Source of the DNA: Antarcticibacterium flavum
GTDB lineage: Bacteria > Bacteroidota > Bacteroidia > Flavobacteriales > Flavobacteriaceae
Length of the DNA: 64,000 nt
Assembly: GCF_006159205.1 (NCBI RefSeq)
Contig: NZ_CP040812.1
Location: 1,550,001-1,614,000, forward strand
Reading direction: 5' to 3'
Shown here piece after piece: positions 15,876 through 24,876 of the stretch; the stretch's first letter is position 1, and every line of letters begins with the position of its first letter. The notes below the pieces were generated by a model. It did not search any database. It was not told the origin of the DNA and was given only the letters and a program-made list of their open reading frames with translations. Both the position numbers and the translations under genes were made by a program.

Positions 15876-17843
15876 ATGTCCCAACGCCTTCTAACGAAAT
15901 CCCGATTCAAACTGGCATTAGATTGCCCGAATAAACTCTTCTACACAAAAAAGAAAGAGTACGCGAACAAGCAACTTGAAGATCCATTCCTGGAGGCACT
16001 TGCGCAGGGCGGATTCCAGGTGGAGGAATTGGCGCGGCTGGAATATCCGGAGGGGATTTTAATTGAAGGGAACGACTGGAATTACGATCTACTAGCGGCG
16101 CAGACAGCCGAACTGCTGCAACAGGAGAATGTGGTGATCTTTGAAGCGGCTTTTAAGTTTGAGAACCTATTCATTCGTACAGATATCCTGGTAAAGCGGG
16201 GGAATAATATTCAGCTAATCGAGGTAAAGGCAAAATCTTTTGAACCGGAGGATGAGAATCTGCTGGTTGGCAAAAAGGGTGGCTTAGTTTCCGGCTGGAA
16301 ACCATATTTGTTCGATGTTGCTTTTCAGCGATATGTGATCCAGCAATGCCACCCGGAGTGGAAGATTAAGTCCTACCTGATGCTGGCCGATAAATCCAAA
16401 GAATCTCCCGTGGAAGGGTTGAATCAGCTGTTCCGCATTAGCAAAAAAGCCGACAACCGCACCGGGATCACCAGGAAGATCAACAGCCTGGAGGAGATTG
16501 GTGGGCGTAGTGTGTTGGGGAAAGTTCCGGTAGATGAGATCTTGGATGATATAGAATCAGGGAAGCACATGTGTTTTGAGAGCCTGGATTTTTTGGAGAG
16601 CATCAAAGTATTTTCTGAATACTATGTTGAAGATAAATATTTTAATGCGCCGGTTTCCTGGAATTGTAAAGGCTGTGAATTTAAGGCCACGCCGGAAGAA
16701 GAAGCGGAAGGAATGAAGTCCGGTTACAAAGAATGCTGGAGCAAACAAATGGGCTGGAAAGAAGAAGATTTTGCCAAAGCCAGTACTTTTGACGTCTGGG
16801 ATTTCAGGAGAGGCAGTAAGTTATTTGAAGAAGGAAAAATTTTCCTTGATGGTATTTCCGAAGATGATATTGGACTAAATCCTGCACCCGGGAAAATCTC
16901 CCGCACAGAACGCCAATGGATACAGATTGAAAAAAGCGTTACCGGCGACACTACTCCTCACATTTTAAAAGAAGAACTCCGGCAGGAAATGAGCAAATGG
17001 AAATTTCCGCTCAACTTCATTGATTTTGAAACCAGTGCTACTGCCCTGCCCTTCAACAAAGGCCGGCGGCCTTATGAGCAGGTGGCGTTTCAGTTTTCAC
17101 ACCATACAGTAGACGAAGCCGGGAACGTGAAGCACGAAAGCGAATACATCAATTTTGAACCTGGGAATTTTCCCAACTTCGAATTCGTGCGGGAGCTAAA
17201 GAAAGCTCTTTCGAAGAATAAAGGCAGCATTTTCAGATATGCTGCTCATGAGAACAGCATCCTGAATGCCATATATTATCAGTTAAATGACAGCGATGAA
17301 CCAGATAAGGAGGAACTCCAGGAATTCATTAAAACCATTAGCCAATCTACAAAAAACAGTGCAGAAAAATGGTGCGGCGATAGGAATATGATAGATCTAC
17401 TGGACGTGGTGAAGGATTACTACTACGACCCATACATGGGCGGCTCCAACTCCATTAAAGCCGTTCTCCCGGCAGTTCTCAACTCCTCTGCACACCTGCA
17501 GGAAAAATACTCCAGACCTATTGCAGTGATCGGCCTAAGCTCAAAGAATTTTGATCCCAGACATGTATGGCTACAGATCGAAAATGACAAAGTATTGAGT
17601 CCGTACAAAATGCTCCCGCCCCTCTTCGCCGACTGGGACGAGGAACAACTCGACGCCACAGTATCGGGAATGCAAGACATTGCCGATGGCGGGGCTGCGC
17701 TGACCGCTTATGGTAAACTACAATATACCGATATGCCAGAGGAGGAGCGGCTGGCGATTAAGCAGTCGCTGCTCAAGTATTGTGAATTGGATACGTTGGC
17801 GATGGTGATGATTTGGGAGTATTTTAGGCGCCAAACCTGCTGA
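15876..17843 (+). CDS. DUF2779 protein with PD-(D/E)XK and DEDD-like nuclease signatures
   Basis: This 655-residue protein has two parts. The first resembles a RecB/Cas4-type PD-(D/E)XK domain: D103 in RTDILVK and E116-V-K118 in LIEVKAKS. Cysteines in the middle (WNCKGCEF, CW near 265-290) may bind an iron-sulfur cluster or metal. The C-terminal DUF2779 part opens with NFIDFETSA at about 381-389, where D383 and E385 look like the first DEDD exonuclease positions. It is not in an operon. A role in nucleic acid processing is plausible but unproven. Confidence 0.83.
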   Translation: MSQRLLTKSRFKLALDCPNKLFYTKKKEYANKQLEDPFLEALAQGGFQVEELARLEYPEGILIEGNDWNYDLLAAQTAELLQQENVVIFEAAFKFENLFIRTDILVKRGNNIQLIEVKAKSFEPEDENLLVGKKGGLVSGWKPYLFDVAFQRYVIQQCHPEWKIKSYLMLADKSKESPVEGLNQLFRISKKADNRTGITRKINSLEEIGGRSVLGKVPVDEILDDIESGKHMCFESLDFLESIKVFSEYYVEDKYFNAPVSWNCKGCEFKATPEEEAEGMKSGYKECWSKQMGWKEEDFAKASTFDVWDFRRGSKLFEEGKIFLDGISEDDIGLNPAPGKISRTERQWIQIEKSVTGDTTPHILKEELRQEMSKWKFPLNFIDFETSATALPFNKGRRPYEQVAFQFSHHTVDEAGNVKHESEYINFEPGNFPNFEFVRELKKALSKNKGSIFRYAAHENSILNAIYYQLNDSDEPDKEELQEFIKTISQSTKNSAEKWCGDRNMIDLLDVVKDYYYDPYMGGSNSIKAVLPAVLNSSAHLQEKYSRPIAVIGLSSKNFDPRHVWLQIENDKVLSPYKMLPPLFADWDEEQLDATVSGMQDIADGGAALTAYGKLQYTDMPEEERLAIKQSLLKYCELDTLAMVMIWEYFRRQTC

Positions 17844-17929
17844 CTTAGTAGAGAATAACTTTAATCCAACTCCTTCGGAAATAAAAATAGCGATAGAAAA
17901 AGACACAATGAGTTTTCTCTGTATTGTTT

Positions 17930-18439
17930 CTAAGCTGTTGCTACTTTAGGAGCTTTTAAGGCATCAACACTAAAACCTTTATTGATAAATTTTTCTGCAA
18001 CGTCAATTACTGTTTTCTGAAGTAAATCTGCTACATATTTAAAATTCTCATCCTTGAATTTTTCTATGGTATTTTCTGGATAATACTGAGTTCCACCAAT
18101 AGGCAATGTATCGTATTTAACTTGAATATCATAGCCGGTAAAAAGTGTTTTACTGAATATACCGTCTTCCACATAGATCCTGGGAATAATCTGAATTTCT
18201 ATTTTTTTCCGTTCTTCCTTTTGACCTTCCTCTTTTCCTTTCAAAAATTGTAATTCAAGTTCACGATTTTCAAGTTTCGATTTAATACTTTCTTTATTAT
18301 AATTATAAAATAATTCCTTTTCCTTTTCAAAAGCACCATCAACTTTTCCATTCTGGTAGTTTTTATACAAGTAAAAAAATCTTGAGGCAAAAAATCCAAT
18401 TAGTAATGATGCTATTGAAGTTATAACTGTTAGGGTCAT
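17930..18439 (-). CDS. Hypothetical protein with one N-terminal membrane helix
   Basis: This 169-residue protein has a hydrophobic segment at about residues 3-23, then a long charged, probably coiled-coil stretch (about 30-80) rich in Glu and Lys, and a C-terminal mixed domain. I do not recognise the family. It starts 18 bases after the stop of a 40-residue zinc-ribbon gene, so the two probably form an operon. It is convergent with the DUF2779 gene. Confidence 0.7.
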   Translation of the reverse strand: MTLTVITSIASLLIGFFASRFFYLYKNYQNGKVDGAFEKEKELFYNYNKESIKSKLENRELELQFLKGKEEGQKEERKKIEIQIIPRIYVEDGIFSKTLFTGYDIQVKYDTLPIGGTQYYPENTIEKFKDENFKYVADLLQKTVIDVAEKFINKGFSVDALKAPKVATA

Positions 18440-18457
18440 TTTTTATCTATTTTAAAT

Positions 18458-18580
18458 TTAGTCATCTATACCAAATTCTCCCCATTCACGTTCGCAATCA
18501 GGGCATTCGTAACATACGCCGTTAAAAAAAGCACTTTCACTTCTACAGTCCGGGTTAGGGCATTCGACATTTAAATTCAT
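18458..18580 (-). CDS. Tiny zinc-ribbon protein (40 residues)
   Basis: A short frame encodes 40 residues with the pattern C-P-x3-C near residues 7-12 and C-Y-E-C-P-D-C-x4-W over 23-34. The second half resembles the knuckle CPxCxxEW found at the N-terminus of PhnA/YjdM-type zinc ribbons. It begins with ATG at 18580 and ends just before the membrane protein gene at 18439. Conserved spacing of the Cys residues and the operon position argue that it is a real gene; it is too short for standard gene callers. Confidence 0.65.
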   Translation of the reverse strand: MNLNVECPNPDCRSESAFFNGVCYECPDCEREWGEFGIDD

Positions 18581-18865
18581 AGATTTATTTAAATTAAATT
18601 TTAGTTTTTATGTTACACTGACGTTTTAACCACCTGATCAAATGAATTGGCTGAAGAGAAAAACAGCGTTTTTAAGAATATTTGTATCAGCAGTTATAAA
18701 AAGCCCCCGAAAAAACACCGTAAACCCTACTTCACAATATTAAACCGGGAGCATTTTTTGATAGATTAAATGTTAACCATTTCTGGTTTGCATCAAATCT
18801 AAATATTATGTTAAGACGCAGGATGCTGGATTAGTAAACGTATGGAATCCGGAAGTTATCGTTAG

Positions 18866-19235
18866 ACCTTCAACTTAAGAATGACAGTGGTGCCAGTATT
18901 TTTTCTGGAAATTATTTGCAGCGCTTCCTATACAGCATAGCCCAGCAAGGCCAATCCCTCCCTTATCAGCTTAACGTCTTTGGAGTCGTGGAATTTATTG
19001 TTTGAACCCTTAGAGAAGCCAATCCCATTATCTTCGATTTCACATTGCAAAACATCTTCTGAAACCGATTTGATATAAACCTTTAATGTGGGATTGGTGA
19101 CTCCGGGCAGAAAATCGAACAAACACATTTTCTGTATAGATTCGAAAGGTCATGTTAGGGATTTCAACATCATACACATCAATAGAAAGGGTCTATATTA
19201 AGGTTCACCTCTATGCGGAACCTCGTATTTTTCCA
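18866..19235 (-). pseudogene. C-terminal relic of a LytS-type histidine kinase
   Basis: The minus strand reads the last ~110 residues of a kinase closely related to the intact one at 20526-23510. The shared core is EDVLQC-IEDNGIGF, followed by K-HDSK-VKL-RE-LALLGY. The copy is broken by stops, for instance right after LLGYAV and upstream of MCLFDFLP, and by a frame change. The region after the stop also matches that of the intact gene (GACAGTGGTGCC). This is a decayed duplicate. The remaining sequence at 18581-18865 and 19236-19283 shows no gene. Confidence 0.8.
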
Positions 19236-19283
19236 CAATACATAGGTTTAATAAATTTGTGTGACTAGGATATGAGAAAATCC

Positions 19284-19380
19284 TTATTTTACTTTTTGAT
19301 TAAAAAGTAAAATAACATCGCTTATTATTGTAGCTTTTTCTATTTTAGTAAAATAAGCAACAAGAGAATTTTACTTTTAT
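19284..19380 (+). promoter_or_regulatory. Palindromic operator region of the second Fic gene
   Basis: A perfect 14-bp inverted repeat, TTATTTTACTTTTT (19284-19297) and AAAAAGTAAAATAA (19302-19315), surrounds GATT. Further half-sites are GTAAAATAA at 19348-19356 and ATTTTACTTTTAT at 19368-19380, which touches the ATG. The plan is the same as at the first Fic gene although the half-site sequence is different. Confidence 0.72.
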
Positions 19381-20511
19381 ATGAAAACGTTCAAAGCAGG
19401 GAATTATATTCAGCAAGGTTATTATAAAAGTTTTCAACCCGGGATGATTAACAGGGATTGGACTGTAAGTGATATGCAGGTCCTGCAGCTGCTTAGCCAG
19501 GCCGACCGGCATTTGGGTCGATTGGATATGTATTCTGAATATGTGCATATTGAATTGTTTATTCAAATGCACATTGCTAAGGAGGCGGTTCAATCTTCTA
19601 AAATTGAAGGTACGCAAACCAATATAGAAGAAGCGTTTTTATCAAAGGAGGAAGTTCATTCAGAAAAAAGGAACGATTGGGAAGAGGTACAAAATTATAT
19701 TTTGGCAATGAAGGAAGCCGTGCAAATGTTGCATCGCCTACCCTTTTCCTCCAGACTTATTAAACAAACCCATAAAATACTGCTTCAGGGGGTAAGAGGC
19801 GAACATAAAATGCCAGGGGAATACCGGAAAAGTCAGAACTGGATAGGAGGTGCAAGTATAAACGATGCTGTTTTTGTACCTCCAGTACACACTTCCATTG
19901 ATGAACTAATGGGAGATATAGAAAAGTTTGCCAACGATGAAGCAAATCCTTTGCCCGATTTGCTAAAAGTTGCACTTATACATTACCAATTTGAAACCAT
20001 ACATCCATTCCTGGATGGAAACGGACGGGTGGGACGGTTAATGATCACTTTATACCTGGTGAGTAAAGGCATCTTGAAACAACCAATTTTGTACCTGTCA
20101 GATTTTTTCGAAAAGCACAGAACATTATATTATGACAACCTGATGCGCGTTCGCACACATGATGACCTTAATCAATGGTTTAAGTTCTTTCTTGCAGGCA
20201 TCATTGAAACTTCTAAAAATGGGGTGAAAACCTTTGACGGAATTTTGCAACTACAAAAAGAATTAGAAAATAAATTAAAAGGAATCGGGGCGCGAAGTGG
20301 TGATGCTTTTAAAGTAGTGGAATATCTATATTCCAAACCCATTATCGACGCCCAAAAAGTAAGTGAAATTACTGGCAAATCCCTTAAGCCGGCGTATAAT
20401 CTACTCTCGGTACTGGAAGACCTGGAGGTGGTAAAAGAAATTACCGGTGCCCAACGTGGAAGGCTTTATGCCTTTAAAGAGTATATCGAACTGTTTAAGC
20501 ACAATTCTTAA
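19381..20511 (+). CDS. Fic family protein with C-terminal winged helix
   Basis: This 376-residue Fic protein has an intact catalytic motif HPFLDGNGRVGR at residues 208-219. An N-terminal inhibitory helix is present, with S72-S-K-I-E76-G77 fitting (S/T)xxxE(G/N). The C-terminal 80 residues resemble a winged helix (VSEITGKSLKPAYNLLSVLEDLEVV). It belongs to the Fic_N plus Fic type, so is not a close paralogue of the protein at 14585. It lies between the kinase relic and the convergent intact kinase. A set of palindromic half-sites precedes the ATG, indicating autoregulation. Confidence 0.93.
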   Translation: MKTFKAGNYIQQGYYKSFQPGMINRDWTVSDMQVLQLLSQADRHLGRLDMYSEYVHIELFIQMHIAKEAVQSSKIEGTQTNIEEAFLSKEEVHSEKRNDWEEVQNYILAMKEAVQMLHRLPFSSRLIKQTHKILLQGVRGEHKMPGEYRKSQNWIGGASINDAVFVPPVHTSIDELMGDIEKFANDEANPLPDLLKVALIHYQFETIHPFLDGNGRVGRLMITLYLVSKGILKQPILYLSDFFEKHRTLYYDNLMRVRTHDDLNQWFKFFLAGIIETSKNGVKTFDGILQLQKELENKLKGIGARSGDAFKVVEYLYSKPIIDAQKVSEITGKSLKPAYNLLSVLEDLEVVKEITGAQRGRLYAFKEYIELFKHNS

Positions 20512-20525
20512 TTCAAGAGCTATCG

Positions 20526-23510
20526 CTAGACTTTTAACCCAAGAATGACAGTGGTGCCACTCTCTTTTGAGGAAGTTATTTGCAACGCCTCTTCCACATC
20601 ATACCCCAGCAAGGCCAATCGCTCCCTTACCAGCTTAACGCCTTTGGAGTCGTGGAGTTTATTGGAGGGGCTGCCGGTGAAGCCTATGCCGTTGTCTTCG
20701 ATTTTGCATTGCAGGACATCTTCTGTAAGCAACCTGAAAGAGATTTTTAAGTTGGGATCTTTCACCTGGTTTGGAAAAGCGTGAACGAAGACATTTTCCA
20801 CAAAAGTTTGCAGTAACATCGTGGGGATATTCAGTTCATAGGTATTGATGGCAGGATCAATTTCAAAGTTCACCTTTATCCTGTTATTGAACCGCGTATT
20901 CTCGATCCTGATATAGGATTGCAGGTATTCAATTTCTTCGTTCAGCGAGATTCCGGGTTTGATACAGTGGTCCAGGTTCAACCTGATGAGTTTCGAAAAA
21001 TCCCCCAGGAAAACGGTGGCTTTATCTATATCACTGTCCATAATATAGTACTGGATGGAGTTCATCGCATTAAAAATAAAATGCGGATTCATTTGCGCCA
21101 GGAGGGCCTCCATTTTGGTTTCCTCAAACCGCTTCTGGATCAGTGCCTTTTGTTCTTCATATTGCCTGTGTTGCCTTATTTGATATACATAAACACTGTA
21201 AACCACCAATAGCAGGGTGCCTATAAGAAGTGCCGAAAACCACCAGGTTTGCCAGAATGGAGGAAGTATAGACAAACTTAGCAATGACTGGGAAAAAGTG
21301 AGCCCCGTGCTGGCATCCAGTACTTCTACGTCTATCGCGTAATCATTGGGCGGCAGGGCAGGTAGAAAGATTTCGGGTTGGTTCACAGGCAGGCTCCAGG
21401 GTTCATTGGCATTTAAGCGGTAGCGATATTGCAATTTATTCGGATAAGGGTGTGCATTGGTACCAAACTTCAGCAATACCGAATTCTCATTGTGCGGCAG
21501 AGTCAGCGGCTGCTTACCATTGAATCCTTCCGAAGAAAATTCAGTATTATTGACCAGGAGCTCCTTCAGCCTAATTTGATCTACCAAAGCTTTCGTCTCC
21601 CCCACCTCATCAAGATCTATGAGATAATAGCCGTTATCGCTGCCTATGGACAGGATATTCCCGTTTACCCGGGCACTTCGCAGAGGCTGCTCCAGGCCCT
21701 GTTCCCTATCCAGAAATATAAAGCGCCCGTCCTTATAAAGCGTCAATCCCTTTTCTGTACCTATAAGCAGGGTGCATTGATAATCCTTCAGAAAAGAAAT
21801 GGAATTCCCGCGGATCTCGGCGCGCGGAATTTTCTTTTTAACTTCAAATCCCGCCTCATCATTCACGAGGAACACATCCCCAAACTCATTTGAAATCGCA
21901 AGATCCCTTCCAAGGGCAGTGATATGCTTCAACTTTTTTTCACTCCAGATATCCTCTTTTAAATAGGACCGGAAACGATCATTTTCCCACACATAAAGTC
22001 CGGAAAAAATGGAGAGAAAATAGGTCTTATCCTTTTTTCTCAGGCTGTTGACCACCATTGTGGGGGTGTGGGGCTCCTCCTGATCGAAATGCTGATATTT
22101 AAAAGCATCCACATCGCTGTAAACCCTCACCCCGCCATAAGGATTGGTCTCGATAAGAGCCCCGGCCGGCGTGAAGTTGACTTCCTCTGTATGCAAAGGC
22201 AAATAACGCGCAAGTTCCCCGGATTCCTTCACGACAAATACACCAATAGTGGTGTTTACCCAATAGCTATCTTCTGACACTTTTATGTCATAGAATTCAA
22301 TATTTTCGGCCAGTGTAGCATAATCCAATTCATAGAAATCATCCCTGTGTTTGGGCAAGGGAAGGGTGGTCTTCAGCACATAATCTTCCTGCCATTTCTT
22401 TAGCTGAAGCAAGGAGATCTTTTGTTCATTTTCTGCTCCTTTAATCAGGATGCCATCATCTAACAACACTGCGGAAGTACTGCTGGCAGCGGCAAATCCC
22501 AGCACCTTGTTCCCTATGATCCCGCTGAATTTTATCTGCGGATCCAGACTGATCTCAAACAGTCCCATATCCTGCGTGCCTACATACAATTTTTCAAAGT
22601 TTGGGTCATATGCCAGGGAGACCACTTCCCGGCTTGGGACATTGAATTGAGAAGTCATGGAGATAAGCCGGTTATCCACTATTTCATAGATCCCACCGTT
22701 AGCATCATATATTCCCCAGGCTGCAGCAAACAATCTGTTATTGCGGGTCTTCACATAATCCCAGATAATGGAGAACCCAAATTTTTCTACCTCCTCAGGC
22801 ACCTCCTCCTTCAGATATTCGGAAAGGCTGTGTTTGGTGAAATACTCTTTGTTACTGCTGAAGACGCTGTCATTATCCACAAATACAGAATAAATGAAAG
22901 TATGATCATTCACCTTGAGCAAATCCCATTGGCTCCCCTTCTGCTGAAGTTTATAGATGCCGGTGCTATAAGTAATAACGTAGACATGCTCGTCGTACTC
23001 TAAAAAATCCCTGACCCTAAAAAGCTGTTCTGCTGAAGGATCATCAAAGGAACGAACCTCCAGGGTATTGATATCTATGACTGAAACCCCGTCACTGGTG
23101 CCCACGTACATCAGGTTTCCGGAAGCATATAGTTTGGTGATCTCGTTATGAACCAGCCCCTCCTCTTCTGAAATGACCTGGAATTTATTTCCGTCATAAA
23201 TACTCAAACCCCCGCCATAGCTGCCGAACCAGAGCCTGCCGTTGCTGTCTTCTGCAATGGCCCAGCAACTGTTGAGCGCCAGGCCATCCTCCTCGAAGAA
23301 ATATTTAAAGATGTCGTTCTCCTTTTTTACGAGTCCGTTCTCTGTCCCAATCCACAGGATATTATTGCTGTCCACCAATAAAGACCTTACCGAATTATTG
23401 GGCAGTTCCACGGCTGCAGTATAATTCCTGCCGGGATAATTCTGGGAAAACCCCAAACTATAGCATAGGAAAAATAAGAGGAAAAGCTTACTGGTTCTGT
23501 AGAATGGCAT
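20526..23510 (-). CDS. Two-component propeller sensor histidine kinase (LytS-type)
   Basis: This protein of about 994 residues begins with a signal peptide (LFLLFFLCYSLGFSQ). It continues with two-component regulator propeller repeats (patterns such as ILWIGTENGL and LWFGSYGGGL), a Y_Y_Y domain (LQYRYRLNANEPWSLP), one membrane helix near residue 755, a His_kinase domain with NPHFIFNAMNSIQYY near residue 807, and a HATPase with IEDNGIGF. It senses something in the periplasm and should phosphorylate the LytTR regulator encoded upstream. I start at ATG 23510, which overlaps the regulator by 23 bases; a start at 23558 is also open. Confidence 0.92.
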   Translation of the reverse strand: MPFYRTSKLFLLFFLCYSLGFSQNYPGRNYTAAVELPNNSVRSLLVDSNNILWIGTENGLVKKENDIFKYFFEEDGLALNSCWAIAEDSNGRLWFGSYGGGLSIYDGNKFQVISEEEGLVHNEITKLYASGNLMYVGTSDGVSVIDINTLEVRSFDDPSAEQLFRVRDFLEYDEHVYVITYSTGIYKLQQKGSQWDLLKVNDHTFIYSVFVDNDSVFSSNKEYFTKHSLSEYLKEEVPEEVEKFGFSIIWDYVKTRNNRLFAAAWGIYDANGGIYEIVDNRLISMTSQFNVPSREVVSLAYDPNFEKLYVGTQDMGLFEISLDPQIKFSGIIGNKVLGFAAASSTSAVLLDDGILIKGAENEQKISLLQLKKWQEDYVLKTTLPLPKHRDDFYELDYATLAENIEFYDIKVSEDSYWVNTTIGVFVVKESGELARYLPLHTEEVNFTPAGALIETNPYGGVRVYSDVDAFKYQHFDQEEPHTPTMVVNSLRKKDKTYFLSIFSGLYVWENDRFRSYLKEDIWSEKKLKHITALGRDLAISNEFGDVFLVNDEAGFEVKKKIPRAEIRGNSISFLKDYQCTLLIGTEKGLTLYKDGRFIFLDREQGLEQPLRSARVNGNILSIGSDNGYYLIDLDEVGETKALVDQIRLKELLVNNTEFSSEGFNGKQPLTLPHNENSVLLKFGTNAHPYPNKLQYRYRLNANEPWSLPVNQPEIFLPALPPNDYAIDVEVLDASTGLTFSQSLLSLSILPPFWQTWWFSALLIGTLLLVVYSVYVYQIRQHRQYEEQKALIQKRFEETKMEALLAQMNPHFIFNAMNSIQYYIMDSDIDKATVFLGDFSKLIRLNLDHCIKPGISLNEEIEYLQSYIRIENTRFNNRIKVNFEIDPAINTYELNIPTMLLQTFVENVFVHAFPNQVKDPNLKISFRLLTEDVLQCKIEDNGIGFTGSPSNKLHDSKGVKLVRERLALLGYDVEEALQITSSKESGTTVILGLKV

Positions 23511-24240
23511 TGATGAACTCTTCTTCTTTTCGAAAGGAAACAGGAAGTTTCTCTCCATTGGTTAATTCAATTTCCTTGTTTGCCTTGTGGTACCTCACCA
23601 CGTAGTTCAGGTTGATGACGTAGCTTTTATGAATCCTCTTAAACGTATTGGTCGGCAGGATCTCCTCCACAAATTTCAGGGTTTTCGCGGCCAATTTGGT
23701 GCTGCCTTCAATCTTTTTTATACAGCAATAATTACTCTCTGCCTTGCAATACAGGATCTGGTTGGTATGTATCAGCTCAAAACCATCAGTAGTAGGAAAT
23801 GCGATCTTGCTAACATTCTGGTCATTCACATTCAAATTCTCGAGCAGTAGAGCCAGTTTCTTCTGTGCAAAATTGCCGGCATTCTTTTTCTCGAATTTCT
23901 TCACCGCCTCTGCCAGGTCCATATGGTTAATAGGCTTCAGCAAATAATCCAGTGCACTGCGTTTAATCGCCTTAATGGCAAATTGATTATGAGCCGTAGT
24001 GAAAATAACCTCGAAATTTATGGCCTCAAAACTTTTGAACAGCTCAAACCCGTTCTTCTCCGGCATCTGAATATCCAGAAAAACCAGCTGCGGTTCATAG
24101 TTCTTAATCGCCATCACGCCTGCATCTACTGAATCACATTTCGCAACGATATTAAACCTGTTCGGAAAATACTTAACCAGGGTCTTCTCCAGCAACTCCC
24201 GGGCATTTAATTCGTCATCAATTATTACTGCTTTTATCAT
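23488..24240 (-). CDS. LytTR-family response regulator
   Basis: This 250-residue regulator has an N-terminal receiver with acidic D8-D9, phospho-acceptor D56 in VFLDIQMP and the conserved KP motif in YLLKPI. The C-terminal LytTR DNA-binding domain spans about residues 145-248 (FKRIHKSYVINLNYV). Its end overlaps the start of the propeller kinase gene, so the two form a cognate operon transcribed leftward. The upstream region from 24241 is repeat-rich, so the promoter lies close to or within repeats; I do not see a clean TAnnTTTG. Confidence 0.95.
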   Translation of the reverse strand: MIKAVIIDDELNARELLEKTLVKYFPNRFNIVAKCDSVDAGVMAIKNYEPQLVFLDIQMPEKNGFELFKSFEAINFEVIFTTAHNQFAIKAIKRSALDYLLKPINHMDLAEAVKKFEKKNAGNFAQKKLALLLENLNVNDQNVSKIAFPTTDGFELIHTNQILYCKAESNYCCIKKIEGSTKLAAKTLKFVEEILPTNTFKRIHKSYVINLNYVVRYHKANKEIELTNGEKLPVSFRKEEEFINAILQNQ

Positions 24241-24284
24241 AAAATAAAGTTAAAACAAAAAAGTGAGGAATCCGGTTGTTTGCT

Positions 24285-24450
24285 GTTTTCTGTTTACCGT
24301 TTTCCGTTTTCCGTTTTCAGTTTTCATTTGTTTTTTTTTTGGAATTTGGAATTTGGAATTTGGAATTTAAAAAAATGTTGTGGGTTGTAGGTTGTAGGTT
24401 GTAGGTTGAAAAAAAATGTTGTCGGTTGTCGGTTGTGGGTTGTCAGTTGG
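24285..24450. repeat. Heptad-periodic tracts (CGTTTTC, GGAATTT, GTTGTAG, TTGTCGG units)
   Basis: Four runs of 7-bp units follow each other: CGTTTTC variants, then GGAATTT four times, GTTGTAG three times, and TTGTCGG or TTGTGGG. No gene is visible in 24241-24876; the rest is low-complexity sequence. Confidence 0.92.
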
Positions 24451-24675
24451 GATTTTCTGGTGAGGTTAATTTTTCTTTCTTCGAGTCTAATTGTAGGTTA
24501 AACCCAGAGTTTAAAAGGAGTTTAAAAAGGAGTTGCACGGAGTTATCTCATGACGATTCCCCTCCTTCGGAGGGGTGGCCGAAGGCCGGGGTGGGCACTG
24601 CGTGACCTTAATTAATCTCAAAGTAGAAAGCGAACAAAGCGGAAGAAGGATTCCCGGCTTAATATGCCCTACCGC

Positions 24676-24795
24676 TTGCTGTTTTCCGTTTTCTGTTTTC
24701 TGTATACCGTTTTCCGTTGGAATTTGGAATTTTGGATTTGGTGCCTGGAATTTTATGCCTGGAATTTGGTGCCTGGAATTTGTAATTTGATGTCT
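24676..24795. repeat. Heptad-periodic tract (TGTTTTC to ATTTGGA to TGCCTGG units)
   Basis: TGTTTTC-like units pass into ATTTGGA and then alternating TGCCTGG/AATTTGG units, mostly in one 7-bp phase. The tract lies just upstream of the gene at 24877, and the longer open frame through it is not credible as protein. Confidence 0.88.
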
Positions 24796-24876
24796 GTTGG
24801 AATTGAAAACCAAAATTTTTACCTCCTTTTCCAAATTTTATTCTTTAATTATACTTTCTTAATAAAAACTTCCGCA

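Noticed and set aside
24664..24876. N-terminal extension of the hypothetical gene at 24877
   Set aside because: The extension is translated heptad repeats rich in Phe, Trp and Cys; the ATG at 24877 gives a normal start.
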